From positions 1 through 64,000 of the forward strand of contig JAMYHX010000152.1 of assembly GCA_025529335.1 (NCBI GenBank): DNA of 64,000 nt. The letters run 5' to 3'. A program made the translations under genes and the position numbers. Shown here piece by piece: positions 1-10,556 of the stretch (positions are counted from its first letter, which is position 1; each line of letters opens with the position of its first letter). The notes under the pieces were generated by a model that did not search any database, had not been told where the DNA came from, and was given only the letters and a program-made list of their open reading frames with translations. The DNA comes from Rhizopus sp. PT2906 (Eukaryota > Mucoromycota > Mucoromycetes > Mucorales > Rhizopodaceae).

Positions 1-236
1 ACAGAAGGGAGCATGTTTATTCATTAGCATCTAGAGTCACTGTTGTTTCTGATGAGTTTCAAGGAAAAGTAAGTATTAAAAGATATTTGCCAATCATGCA
101 TATTCATATACTTTTTTAGTCCCTGATGCAACGCCACCGTGTGATTTATGGTCTCTTGAATGATGAACTTCAAAACAAAGGCTTACATGCTTTATCTATC
201 AAAGCAAAGACCCCAGCAGAGCTTGAAAAGCAATAA
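1..236 (+). CDS. BolA-like protein, 3' end only
   Basis: This is the C-terminal part of a BolA-family protein, which usually works with monothiol glutaredoxins in iron-sulfur cluster handling. The gene enters from the left edge, so the true start is not seen. One intron (69-119, GT/AG) separates an exon reading through SRVTVVSDEFQGK from a last exon with LMQRHRVIYGLLNDEL and HALSIKAKTPAEL. The R-H-R-x-(V/I) helix and the final H-x-L-(S/T)-I-K-A-K-T-P-x-E block are the family signature. The stop is at 234-236. Whether it is the cytosolic or the mitochondrial paralogue cannot be told without the N-terminus. Confidence 0.85.
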
Positions 237-667
237 AAGCATATAGATAAACTGTGAATAGATTATATCGGCATTAGCTTTTACTGCATACATGATTAAG
301 GAGAGATATATAGGGCTTGAGATTCTTAAAGGTTATGGTCAACCTTGCCTTGGTTATCCTTTATTGTTGTATAAATATCAACTAGAAAAAAAGGGGGGAA
401 CGAGGAGGAAGAAAGGGAGTGGACAATAAGGCTTATAGAAAACTTTATTTCTCATATTATTAAACCTTTTCCTCTCTTTTCCTTTCTCTCCTTAACAACT
501 TACACAGACACTCTTCTCTCTTTCCCTCCTTTTTTTTTGAACTGCTGTGTTGTTTTTAAAGCAATCATCCCTATCCAACAGCAACATCTTGGCCCCCTTA
601 CTCTTCCCTTAAACCCATATTGTCTAAATTCCTCACACATTAATTTTTTATTATTTCTTTTTCTTTA
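237..667. other. Intergenic, no gene seen
   Basis: AT-rich spacer with long pyrimidine tracts around 460-535 on the plus strand, common ahead of fungal start sites. I see no coding frame or RNA gene. It probably holds the BolA 3' end and the leader of the next gene. Confidence 0.5.
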
Positions 668-1464
668 ATGCTTTTATATATTGTTAGCTTCAAGTGGCGA
701 CCAGCAAAGGTCATTATTGAAAATGAAAATGTGTTTATGGCGAACCTTTCTTCTATTGTATGTGTCATTTAATATCTAAAAGGGTTTATATAACTAAAGT
801 CATAAAGCTACCAGACACACTAGCTGAGGAACGGATAAGGCAACTGAAGCAGATAACCAAAGAACGGTGTCCATCACAATATATTGATTTCTACATATTT
901 CTAATCGCTGTAACCTGTATCATATGTTCAGCCATGTTTACATTCATTGCGCGTTCACTAAACATTTCCATGTGGTTTCCATTGATCCTATTGATTATCC
1001 CGACTATCATAAGCTTTTGGACAAGTAAACGAAGGAAACAGATGTATGGAGAGATAAGAGAAGTAAGTTAGAAACATCTGAATGATAGCAGATATAAAAC
1101 TAAAAAAACAAGGTCATTTTTATAGTTTGAAAGACAAGTAAAGAAAGCATTGAGTGAATTTACAAAACACGATTGTAGTTACTTTATCGTCTGGTCTTTT
1201 GAAAAAATGCAATTGGATAAAGCACCTTGTAAGCACCTACAGCTATGCTTTATGATTCGCGTCATACAGCTTGATCCTGAAATGGGATTGCAGTGCAGTA
1301 GTAGTAGTAGTAGTAGTAGTAGTAACAATAATAATAATAGTTGTCAGTCAAATGAAGAATTACCCACCTACAACGCTGCTATCCTTTATCCTTCATCTAC
1401 TTTTCAACCACCACCTGATTATGCCGACATTGCCCAATTAGATCCTGTTCACGTTCATCAATAA
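668..1464 (+). CDS. Two-helix membrane protein of unknown function
   Basis: I assemble three exons, 668-757, 808-1062 and 1126-1464, giving about 227 residues. Both introns are phase 0: the first begins GTATGT with a TAACTAA-like branch site, the second begins GTAAGT and ends TTATAG. The open reading frame at 760 alone would start inside the first intron, so I prefer the ATG at 668. The protein has an arginine/lysine-rich helix (AEERIRQLKQITKERC), then two hydrophobic segments (YIFLIAVTCIICSAMF and WFPLILLIIPTIISFW) divided by a short loop. A cytosolic-looking tail follows, with a run of nine serines and five asparagines (AGT and AAT repeats, about 1298-1341) and a proline/tyrosine-rich end. 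I do not recognise the family. The start and first exon are the least certain parts. Confidence 0.6.
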
Positions 1465-1575
1465 CAACAACAATAATAATATATAAAAAATAAAATATTG
1501 GCTTTGCTGTAGTATAATTCCCTCCTTTCTTTCTTTCTTTCTTTCTTTCTCTCTCTCTTTTTATTGACATCATCA

Positions 1576-1999
1576 TTATTTGGTATCATTTTGGATAAAT
1601 GGTTGAGGATGCTTGTTATAGATTGGCCAAGGAGGAATAACCGCCTTTTGAAAAACAGAAATGTATCAGTATTATGCAAATGTTGAACTTGACAAGTTAC
1701 CAATGCAGTGACACCTAATCCAGATGCAAATGCAATCAAGAGTACTTGAAGTGATTGTGTAGAATAACCAGACACGAAGCTTATGATCTATATATGATTA
1801 TGTCAACCACAAAAACATAAAAAGACATGAGCCTATTATGCTTACACCAGTAACTATCAACAAAATGTGCATCAACTTATCTACCAAACGCTGTCCATCA
1901 AAATCCTAAAAAAAAAACACGCTATTATAAATAGACAAGTTCTATATTATGTGAATAATTGCTTACAATGGTACACTCAAAGGCATCAGCAATACTCAT
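1576..1999 (-). CDS. SPC1: Signal peptidase complex subunit 1 (SPC12 family)
   Basis: Small non-catalytic subunit of the ER signal peptidase complex, which tunes cleavage of signal peptides versus membrane segments. Four short exons encode 82 residues. The N-terminus contains MSIADAFECTI then DFDGQRLVDKLMHILL, followed by a first membrane helix. A turn with GYSTQSLQVL and a second helix lead to the tail A-V-I-P-P-W-P-I-Y-N-K-H-P. The pattern D-F-x-G-Q-x-L-(A/V)-x-K-L, two helices and P-P-W-P-x-Y-x-x-H-P is the SPC12 signature, and the length fits. The longest single reading frame here covers only one exon, so the gene is easily missed. It lies tail-to-tail with the gene ending at 1464. Confidence 0.88.
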
Positions 2000-2134
2000 C
2001 TTGCAAAAAGAAAAAGTTATTTAATCAACGGATGTTGACGGCATCACAAAAATCACCGCATCGGAGTTCGATATGAATTTAAGCTGATTCAGATTACCAC
2101 AATACCCTTTCTCCCTTCCTCTTTTTCTTTAAAC

Positions 2135-2750
2135 ATGAACGCTGTATCTAAAAGACTCTTGAAAGAGCTTCGAGAAATAGATAAAGAGGCAGCTTCGCAT
2201 CCTCAGATTATTGAATTAGCTCCTATATCAGACGATGATTTACTACATTGGAAGGCTATTATTGCAGGATTACCAGATACACCCTATGAAGGTAAAATAT
2301 AAATTGCCCAATTTTTTATGCTTTATAATATTGAAGTAAAGCTGACATACATATTATAGGCGGCCAATTCGAATTATCTATAAAGATACCTTCCAACTAT
2401 CCAATTCACCCTCCTAACATAAGATTCGTGACTACCATTTGTCACCCCAACATCCACTTCAAGGTAAGGTTCATGGTTATATCCTTTTGTTTTGCCCCAA
2501 AATCAGATAATAAGAAGTCCCCACCATTATAAAGACAGGCGAGATTTGTTTGGATATTCTAAAAACGGATTGGTCACCTGCTTGGACACTTAGATCGACT
2601 GTCTTGGCTATCACTTTATTGCTCACTAACCCAGAACCATCTTCACCTTTAAACTGTGATGCAGCCAACCTTTTAAGGTGCAATGATAAGCTTGGTTATG
2701 AAAGTCTCATTCGAATGTATACCCAATTATACGCCGCTAAGCAAAAGTGA
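2135..2750 (+). CDS. PEX4: Peroxin-4, ubiquitin-conjugating enzyme of peroxisomes
   Basis: E2 enzyme that mono-ubiquitinates the import receptor Pex5 at the peroxisomal membrane so that it can be recycled. Three exons (introns 2294-2359 and 2464-2534) give about 160 residues. The UBC fold is complete: N-terminal helix (SKRLLKELREIDKEAASHP), the NYPIHPPNIRF strand-loop, CHPNIHFKTGEICLDIL with the catalytic cysteine, then WSPAWTLRSTVLAI and NPEPSSPLNCDAANLLR. The H-F-K-T-G-E-I-C-L-D-I-L-K and W-x-P-x-W-T-L blocks separate Pex4 from general E2s. Its upstream neighbour SPC1 is divergent, with only about 135 bp between the start codons, so the two may share a promoter. Confidence 0.88.
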
Positions 2751-3313
2751 CAAATATATACTTTTATGCAAAATATATACACTCTAAACCTTTTATGCGT
2801 GATTTGATAATTGTATTAAATATCTCTTTATCTCATTCGTTATTATTATTGGATCTAGATTGACAGCCCTCCCCTTTTTCTGGGCTGCGTTGTTTCACAC
2901 GCCCAACTAGTGCCGTGATCATATGAAGACATGTTTGCGTTATTTCAAAAAGAATAAATATAACATATCAACTGGACACTGTTTTCTCATCTTTATCTTA
3001 CTCACACCTTTACTTTTTTTTTGAAAAAAGCAATGCTAGAAATAATAATAAATCGATAAACAACATGTTTACTAGCATTTGGACAGATTGATTGAGGTCC
3101 TTGAACAAATAAAGACTCTCTTTCCATCTCTTTAATGCATTCAGATAATCTTAAAAAGAAGAAAGTGTGGGGTGTGTGTGTGTGTATGTGGTTTAAGGTT
3201 ATCAGTGTGACTTTACATTAATGCGATTTCTCATAGATATTTACGGTGCGCGCGTAGTGGTTCTTTCTTTATCAGATTTTCTATATATCCTTATCTCACA
3301 CATACACAAAGGA
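2751..3313. other. Intergenic, no gene seen
   Basis: AT-rich spacer. It contains a short GT-repeat (about 3170-3186) shortly before the next small gene. No conserved coding frame was found on either strand. Confidence 0.5.
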
Positions 3314-3517
3314 ATGGAGCATCTTTTTCACGATTATATTCATCCTGCATATACCACTGCTCATGCTACTTTTACTGATCAATGGAGTAATGTTGTAATG
3401 AGCACTCAAAATCTGATGAGAGACAAGTTCACATTAGGATGTATCCTTGCCATCTTGATTGCATCAAGTACTGCCATTTGGCACATCTGGGTTGATCCTG
3501 GCCAGAATGAAGAATGA
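3314..3517 (+). CDS. Small single-pass membrane protein, unknown
   Basis: The frame opens at 3221, but I choose the ATG at 3314: it gives 67 residues with a sensible layout, and the sequence before it looks like leader. The N-terminus is histidine/tyrosine-rich and polar (MEHLFHDYIHPAYTTAH), followed by QNLMRDKFTLG. One hydrophobic segment, CILAILIASSTAIWHIWV, ends close to the C-terminus (DPGQNEE). This tail-anchored-like layout resembles small mitochondrial or ER membrane subunits, but I do not recognise a family. It is convergent with the TDRD3-like gene, 94 bp apart. Confidence 0.5.
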   Translation: MEHLFHDYIHPAYTTAHATFTDQWSNVVMSTQNLMRDKFTLGCILAILIASSTAIWHIWVDPGQNEE

Positions 3518-3611
3518 TTTACAAGAACATGGAATAGAAAAAGGGGAACAAACTTCAATAAATAGTTTATTTACACATCTATCTCATTCACAGCCCTCTT
3601 CTTCTTCTTTT

Positions 3612-6106
3612 CTATTTTCGATTAAAAGTGTTATAATAACTGTGATGGTCATAGTAGGGTTGATAATTATTGCCATAATATGGTTGCTGATAGTACACTT
3701 GCATATACTGTTGTTGAGGATCGGATGTAGGATAACCATAGACGCCTTGTGGCATACCTGCATTAGGATAGACAGGCATCATCATGCTGTAGTCCACAGA
3801 GTATGTTTGTGATGGCGGTTGGTAATAATATCCATTCTGTAAAGGTGTAGAAGCTTGTGATACATAGGGTGGTGGTTGATGATAATTGTATGTTTGCTGT
3901 AACTGTTGCTGATAGTTATTATAAGCTTTTAGTTGTTCATCATTCTTTGGAGAGCTTATGAAAGCTTCTTCTAATTTGGACTCCTTTTGATGTTCTTCCT
4001 CATTTGTTGTCAGTGGCTGAATGCTACTAGTGTCTCCATGACGACTGTTATTATCATTGGTCATCGACTTGAGTTGACCTCGTTCAGTCGCATCTATTGT
4101 TCTATTATCGGTTTCTATTTTTTCGGTCTTTCTATCTCTCCTTTCCTTCTTTATCGGTTTCTTTACGTTTCTGCTTCTTTTGCCCTTTTCATCTTGACTT
4201 ATCTTGGTTGTTTCTCCTCTTTCACCTTCATTCACAGGCTGTTTTTGCTTCCTTTTCGGTTTAGGTCTTGGCTCGGCTTGATTTGCTAAATCCTCATTCA
4301 CCTTTTCCTCACCTGGTGTGGTCTCAGTCTGCTTTCGCTCCTTTGGCTTCCTTTTAGTGTTTGGCCGTTGGCTGCCTTGGACATCTGAGCCTGCTGTCTC
4401 ATCTTGTTTCTCCTCTAGCTTGCTATCCTTTTTAACCTTCTTCTTTGTAACAACCTTGGGTTCCTTTCCTTCACTTTTTTCATCATTATTTTCTTTATCA
4501 CCATCATGTTTCTCCTCAGGTTGTTTATCATCCTTCTTCTTTTCTTTATCTTCTTCTATTTTGACATCCTTTTTATCAGCCTTCTGCTTTCTTGGTTTTT
4601 TCTTTCTTTCTTGCTTCTCTACTGGTTTTTGAACATCAGCTTGGCTATCATCCTTTTGTTGCTTCACATCCTCTGAAGGTTCTTTTGTCGACTCTATTGT
4701 TTCTTGTAAGGATTTCTTTCGTGATGATATCTTCTTCTTGTTGATCGGCTTTTCCTTTTGATGATCCTCATCTTTCTTGGTTGATTGTTCAGTAGACTTT
4801 ATACCTTCATCAGGTTTTATCTGCTCTGCAGATTTTGTCTGCTCAATAGGCTTTATCTGTCCAGTTACCTTTTGCTTCTTTTTGGATTTTATCCTGCCAC
4901 TCTTTTCTTGCTTGTCACTCTGTTTTTCTTCTTCTTCGGCGCCTTTTTCTTGCTTGCCACTCTGTTTTTCTTCTTCTTCGGCACCTTTTTCTTGCTTTTC
5001 ATCCCGTTTCTTAATTTCAACATTCTTTTCTGGCTTGTCATTCTGCTTTTGATCAACTAGGCTCTCTTCAGCGTGTTTAAATCTCCTTTTGCTACTACTT
5101 TTTACTGTCTTTTCTTTATTCTCTTGTCTTTTCTTTGCCTCTTTTCGTATTGCCTTTTCTTTATCCTCAACTGTCCTTTCGTTAGATGACTCTGGCTCCT
5201 TCTTGCCTCTTTTGGGCTGTTTTTCTTTCTTTTCTCTCTTTTCTCTCTTTTCCCTCTTTTCGGTTGAATCGATGTCAGTTTGCTGTTCCTCTTTGACCTT
5301 CTTATTACTTCTTTCAGTCTTTGACTATAAGTCGTGTGTGAGCAATGACTAGATATACATGTATTTTATTTACCTTCACTTTGAATGGTACAAACATGGG
5401 TGGACCATCTTCTTCATGTTTCTCCTGTGATCGTCTTCCACGATGACTCTTTTTTTTGTCATTAATATAACAATCTATTTACTGATTTTTTCACACAAAC
5501 CTTTCCAGCTCTCCATGCTTGCACAAGCTCAGTAACGTGTCCTCCTAGATTCTCTAGCATACCTGGTCCAAGCAAGAGTATATTATCTTGTATAGGAATA
5601 GGCTTTGTCACTAAAACTTTTGTACCAGGAAGTGTTTGAGGTCTATACAATAAATATATAAGCTTTCTCTTTTTTTATATATATAAAACATGTGCTTTTA
5701 CTTTAAGCATTCCACTCGTCCGTTCATTTCTACTGCTTTCAATTTTCGCCTTGTTCCATCAGTCAATATGACCTGCAGTAACCTGGGCTTGTCACTTTGA
5801 TTGGCAGAAGGCGTTGCGATATTACGGACTTCTACTACTTGAAGAACAACCGGGCTAGGAATTTCCTTTAGTTTTTCGTTTGTTTTGTTGAAGCCCTGGA
5901 CAGTTAAAGAGCAAAGGTCGATCTATTTTTTGATGAATACATTTGCGTAAAGCCCATTACTTGAATTCACTTACATCCTTGGCATAATTAATATAGTCCT
6001 CTATCGTCTTTAGTCCTTCATTTTCAGCAGAGATCAACTCGATTCCTTCTTCGGACAAGTACCATCCTCTACTTTCGAATTCTTCGACAGACGGACGTCC
6101 TTTCAT
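3612..6106 (-). CDS. TDRD3/RMI1-like OB-fold protein with K/E-rich tail
   Basis: Five exons. The first four give an N-terminal OB-fold of the RMI1_N type: GWYLSEEGIELI, then PSPVVLQVVEVRNIA, LLQVILTDGTRRKLKAVE, LPGTKVLV, and ILLLGPGMLENLGGHVTELV. The order and the phrase DGPPMFVPFK just after the fold match animal TDRD3 better than RMI1. TDRD3 binds topoisomerase 3-beta and acts in R-loop and mRNA control. I see no Tudor domain. The last exon (about 5325 to 3612) instead encodes some 570 residues, very rich in Lys, Glu, Gln and Ser, ending in a Q/Y/P-rich segment (YYQPPSQTYSVDY, QQPYYGNNYQPYY) typical of RNA-binding or condensate-forming tails. The topoisomerase partner role is inferred from the family. 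Exon 1 starts at the ATG at 6106. Confidence 0.75.
4905..4996 (-). repeat. 42-bp in-frame tandem duplication in the K/E-rich tail
   Basis: Two adjacent copies with a 42-nt period encode a 14-residue unit whose core reads KGAEEEEKQSGKQE and then KGAEEEEKQSDKQE. The copies differ by only a few bases, which suggests recent slippage. It lies inside the last exon of the TDRD3-like gene. Confidence 0.75.
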
Positions 6107-6178
6107 TATTATTTATTTCTAGAATAAAAAGGAAAAAAGAAAAAAAAAGGCGGAAAGTAAAAACAGAATGGGTTTTAT

Positions 6179-7470
6179 TTATGCAAGACGTTTAGGCAAA
6201 CCCTCGGCGTTCAAGAGTGAATCAGCTTCAGACAGCACACGAGGTCCATCGTGCACCTTGGTATGAAGTAAACGACTGACACTGCCTGCAGGTTGAACAG
6301 GGATGACCTTTTCGTTAAAGTTGGTGTGTGTTTTGGGGATAAAGTCTTGGCCGAGCTTGGTCCCTTGAGTGACGTTATAAGGATCAGCAAAGAACTCGGA
6401 GGGCTCCTTGTTACTAGGGAAATAGTGACCGATCAGTTGAATGATTTCAGGCATATGTTCCTTGGGAGCGTAAATGACCGCATTTGGTCCGGCATCATAA
6501 GTGTAGGCGGCCTTCAGTTTACCATCAGGGGAGGAAGCGTTGTATTCATGAATGAGCTGAATGATAGCACGAGAGGTATCGTTCATATAAAAGATAGGTG
6601 GATAGGTATCAAGACAAACAGCATGGAACTGATTAGAATCTCTCATGGTCAATTCGGCAAATGTTTGAAAATCTCTTTCCAAGATGGCCTTCTTCATAGC
6701 CTCCATACGAGCAGGAACAATCTGGTTGATACGTTCTTTCATCAAGGTGCTTGTCTTGATGGTGCTCTGCATACCTGCAGTAGAAGAAGTACCCTTCTTT
6801 GCGTCAGAAACAACGCAGATCAGGGCCTCTAACTCAGGCCAATGAGACTCGGGTGCAACTTGGACAGCCACCGAATCTGATCCATCCTCCTTTTGACCCA
6901 TTTCCCATGCAACAAATCCTCCAAACAGAGAACGACAAGCGGATCCAGAACCCTGGCGAGCAATACGAGATACTTCAGAGGTCGAAATGGTCAATTCAAA
7001 GAGCTGAGCCAAGGTAAAGACAAGAGCAGCTAAACCAGAGGCAGAGGAAGCAAGACCAGCTGCAGTTGGGAAGTTGTTTTCGGAGCATACATGCAAGTGA
7101 TAGGTTGAAAGAGGTTCAATTGGATTTCCTTCAGACGCAGCCTTGTCTTCCATGGCCTTACGAATAGCACGAGTTTCGCGGAAGCAATTGTGCATGCGCT
7201 TGTTTTTGGTAATGTCTTCTTCCTTACCATTTAACCAGAGACGATCTTGAGTGTATTCTTTGGCAGCAGAAATAGTTGTCTTGCTGTGAAGAATATCTTG
7301 TGAGAGCGTAACAGACAAGGAGCTGTTGGTAGGCAAGATGAGCTCAGTGTCTCTTTTACCCCAGTATTTGATAACCTAATTAGAACAGATCAAGCTCATG
7401 AAAGAAGGATGTATATTTAGTGGAATCTTACAGCAATATTCACAGGGGCCGTGCAAGTAACCGTCTTCAT
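6179..7470 (-). CDS. MVD1: Mevalonate diphosphate decarboxylase
   Basis: Last enzyme of the mevalonate pathway: ATP-dependent conversion of mevalonate diphosphate to isopentenyl diphosphate, feeding sterols and carotenoids. Two exons, 7470-7432 (13 codons) and 7375-6179, give about 411 residues, close to the family length. GHMP-kinase hallmarks are present: N-terminal VIKYWGKRD, LPTNSSLSVTL, the ATP-binding loop NFPTAAGLASSASGLAAL, GSACRSLFGGFVAWE, and the catalytic-aspartate region TYDAGPNAV. The intron follows the codon for A13, just before VIKYWG. The C-terminus ends GLPKRLA, with no obvious peroxisomal tripeptide. Confidence 0.95.
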
Positions 7471-7702
7471 GATGAGGAGAGATGTAAGTTGAAAAGAAAG
7501 GGGAAATTTTGTTCTCGCGTGTCAATTTACTAATAAGGTGAATGGACTATGAGTCCCAAAATTGAGACACAGATATAACATTAGTAAAGAAGCTTAAATT
7601 TCAATGAGTATTTGTACATACCTATGGCAAATTGAGAAGAGGAAGAATAGGCGAGAACTGAAAGAGTTAGTTTCTGACGTATTCATTTGTCAAATTGAGT
7701 CT

Positions 7703-8392
7703 TACCCGAAGTAATAAATCCGATGGCTTTATGCCTGTCTACATTTCTTTTGCGGAAAGTGAGCGGCAAGATCTTCAAGTTTGTCAGTATCTAACTAAAT
7801 TTTTCTTGGGTTAAATTCAGGGAAAGGTACACTGAAAAGGAAAGTGGACAAACCAGCCAAGGCAATCGCAGTGGCACTAACCGTGTCTCGGCTGTAGGTC
7901 GCCTTCCCAGCACAGATTGATTGACAATTTAGGTTCATGCAAACAAAGCTACCTTTTACTTGTTTAAGCTTAACTGTATTGTTTTTTTCCTTGTACCAGA
8001 CGGTAGGAATTGAGAAGCTTTTTGAAGCAAAACAAGCAGGTTTGCGATGTATTATGCTCGTTTGTTATGCATACAGTCGTGTAAAAACTATTCTTGTTCA
8101 ACTTCCAATTGCCATCATACTTTAGGAAACCTTTAATCTTGGAGCCAATGCACAGACCTCTGTCACCAACAAACATGACCAGAAGGAGCTTTTTTGAAGT
8201 ATTTTGTGATTGCTTGCACATAGATCTTTTTTCATTTGAACAAAGACGGCCAATAAACTTTCTTTTCTGCAGTTCGTATGTTCTATGACATCATACTCGA
8301 GCGTTTGAATAGTAAAAACTTCTGAGTTCGTCACGATGTTGCTTGGCTTCGTTATTCCATATTTCCAAGTCGTCAGCAGAAATATACTTCAT
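7703..8392 (-). pseudogene. Relic of a Fanzor/TnpB-like RuvC protein (C-terminal part)
   Basis: Reading the minus strand from an ATG at 8392 gives RDELRSFYYSNARV, then an in-frame TGA, then TYELQKRKFIGRL. After that come VGDRGLCIGSKIKGFLKYDG, TSQTCLFCFKK, and after a frame change SFVCMNLNC and YSRDTVSATAIALAG. A further frame change leads to a tail ending GFITSG and a stop. The Cys-x2-Cys, then Cys-x5-Cys, followed by an R-D near the end is the zinc-ribbon plus RuvC-III layout of TnpB and its eukaryotic relatives, the Fanzor proteins, which are known in Mucoromycota. At least one stop and two frameshifts mean it cannot make an intact enzyme, and nothing resembling the N-terminal half is visible upstream. 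The family call is from motifs only. Confidence 0.6.
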
Positions 8393-9547
8393 TTCGATTT
8401 TTTAGCGATTTCTGATTCTACTTTTGAATTTTATCAGTAAATTTAGTCTTAAAGTATAATGAATATATCTTTTGAGAGCGAAAGGAAAGGGGGGAAACTT
8501 ATAATATCACGAAATAGTCTTTTGGTACCGTCTCCTGAAAGCATCAAAACAAAGAAATAAGCACTTTGTGGAAGGCTGACGATTCTTTGTTGTACCAAAA
8601 CAAAAATAATAATGAATTACGCCAAATTCAACCATTGCAAAGACGATATCTTATAGTCAGGACAGTAATTGTTTATAAGGTTCAGTCAACATGCTGCCAA
8701 TGACCATGCCAAACAGACCTCTTTTCCATACATTTACTTAAATCATTTATATTATATATTACTATTCTATGCTTGTATTTTATTATATATAAACATTACA
8801 GATAACACATATATGGACTTTCTTTTAATATTTGATTTTTATTACAAAAAAAGTGATTTTAATTATTGTTACTGTTGTTAGACTCTTTCATTACTGATCT
8901 CAACTTATCAAGAGAGGCATCTATTCAAAGGTGAAATCAAAGCAATGTATTCTGATATTCTTTTATTATCTAGTAGAAACACTAAAAAGAGAAAGCATAG
9001 CATAAGGATAGGACTTATAATAGTTTCAAAGAGATTGATATTGAACTAAAAATATACCTCTCTTTTATAGCTTTTTGAAGCCTTGGTGCCTTGGTTGTGT
9101 TAATTACTGTATTAAGGAAATAAGCTGAACCTCACCTTATTGGGTAAGCTGTCTTCTAAATGTTATGAGTTACAGATGAGTCTTTGTAGGTTATTACTAC
9201 GGTAATTTTTAAGGTATTTTTAGGCTGACAAACTAAAAAATACTTTTTCAAAAAGGAAATCTGTCAAGGATTTTTGAGTTCCGACAAGTATTTTTTGAGT
9301 CAGAGTTGAGGTCAATTTACTGCTTTTTTTTTTGGTACACCTTCTTTGGATTTAAAGACTCGATAAATAAAGGCATAGAGATCCTATTGTTCCCAATTGG
9401 AAATATCTTTTATCCACTAAAGTAAAATATGCAAGAGAAAACAAAGAGAAATAGAAAAAGAGGAACGTTAAAAAGGAAGAAGAGAGGGAGACAATGAATG
9501 TCCTTTCCTTCACGTCCCTTGCTGTCTGTTGTGTAATGAAAAAGGAT
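8393..9547. other. AT-rich spacer, no gene seen
   Basis: Over 1.1 kb of low-complexity AT-rich DNA between the Fanzor-like relic and RIB5. No frame with recognisable protein features was found, nor terminal repeats that would mark the ends of a mobile element. Confidence 0.45.
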
Positions 9548-10143
9548 TTATTGATTCAATACACGCTTCACCAGAGTCTCAATTCCTTTATTATTCTTGA
9601 TAGCATCTTCTATGCTCTTGAGAGCATATTTAGCGAGCATATCTACTTCCACATTCACTCTATCTCCAATCTTCTTCAAGGGCATGATAACATGAGTTTG
9701 GGTATGGGCAATCATCATGATCGAAAAGGTGCGTTGATCATCATCAACATCGCACACAGTAAGAGAAGTTCCATCCAAACAAATGAATCCCTTAGGAATG
9801 ATGTATCTCATCTTATCCTTGTCTTCTTCCTTCATTTGGAAAGTAAACCAGATAGAGTTTCCTTCAGGTCGAATAGAAATAATTTCAACAGTGGTATCAA
9901 CATGTCCCTGAACCATGTGTCCACCAAATCGTTTGTTGGAGTCCATTGCTCTTTCCAAATTTACCTTGCTTCCCACACTGAGATCGCCTACGATAAATGT
10001 CAATATCAATAAAAAGATATCATGTTTTTATATTACCTAGGTTTGTGCATCGTAATGTCTCCGGAGCAACGCCTACTTTAAACGAGTCCTTGTCGAATTC
10101 TGTCACTGTCAGACAAGTCCCTGTTATATAATAATGGTCAGTC

Positions 10144-10179
<36 letters not shown>

Positions 10180-10339
10180 TTTTACCGTTAATGGCAATAC
10201 TGTCACCAAGGTGACAATCAGTTAAAATCTCGGCAGCATTTGAAATGGTGAGAGTCCAGCCGTTTCCTCCAGATTCAGAAGTATCAAACTCCTGAATAGA
10301 AGAAACAAGGCCCATATGTTCAACAAGACCAGTAAACAT
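9548..10339 (-). CDS. RIB5: Riboflavin synthase
   Basis: Dismutates two 6,7-dimethyl-8-ribityllumazine molecules to riboflavin, the final step of vitamin B2 synthesis. Three exons join into about 215 residues. The first begins MFTGLVEHMG, the invariant start of the family. The first lumazine-binding barrel continues LGDSIAIN then GTCLTVTEF (joined across an intron). The second barrel has FGGHMVQGHVDTT, IPKGFICLDGTSLTV and VNVEVDMLAKYA. Both barrels with their G-x-S-(I/V) and G-x-(C/S)-L-T-V motifs are intact. The intron after the first exon contains a long GA/TC run. Confidence 0.95.
10149..10175. repeat. (TC)n microsatellite in a RIB5 intron
   Basis: About 13 uninterrupted TC dinucleotides inside the first RIB5 intron. 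Shorter TC runs occur in the introns of the next gene (about 12293-12309), so pyrimidine-repeat introns recur locally. Confidence 0.9.
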
Positions 10340-10556
10340 GATTGTATATTACCTTTCAAAAAAGAAAAAGAGAACAACAGTATTTAAGCAGATAAATCAG
10401 CTACGTGACTGCTGATTATGCAAATACACATTTCTAAGCAAAACTATATGACTCAGCGTCGGGTAAGCAATAGAGTTATATTAATTGATTACAGGGTAAG
10501 GTAGAATACGTATATGCAAGCAAGAAAGAAATATGCGAATATGAATAATAATCTCT

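Noticed and set aside
3987..5352. Hydrophobic plus-strand frames full of Phe, Leu and Ser
   Set aside because: Antisense of the Lys/Glu-rich tail of the TDRD3-like gene; AAA/GAA codons read backwards give Phe/Ser/Leu.
8094..8288. Plus-strand frames over the Fanzor-like relic
   Set aside because: Shadows of the minus-strand relic; no motif in their own sense.
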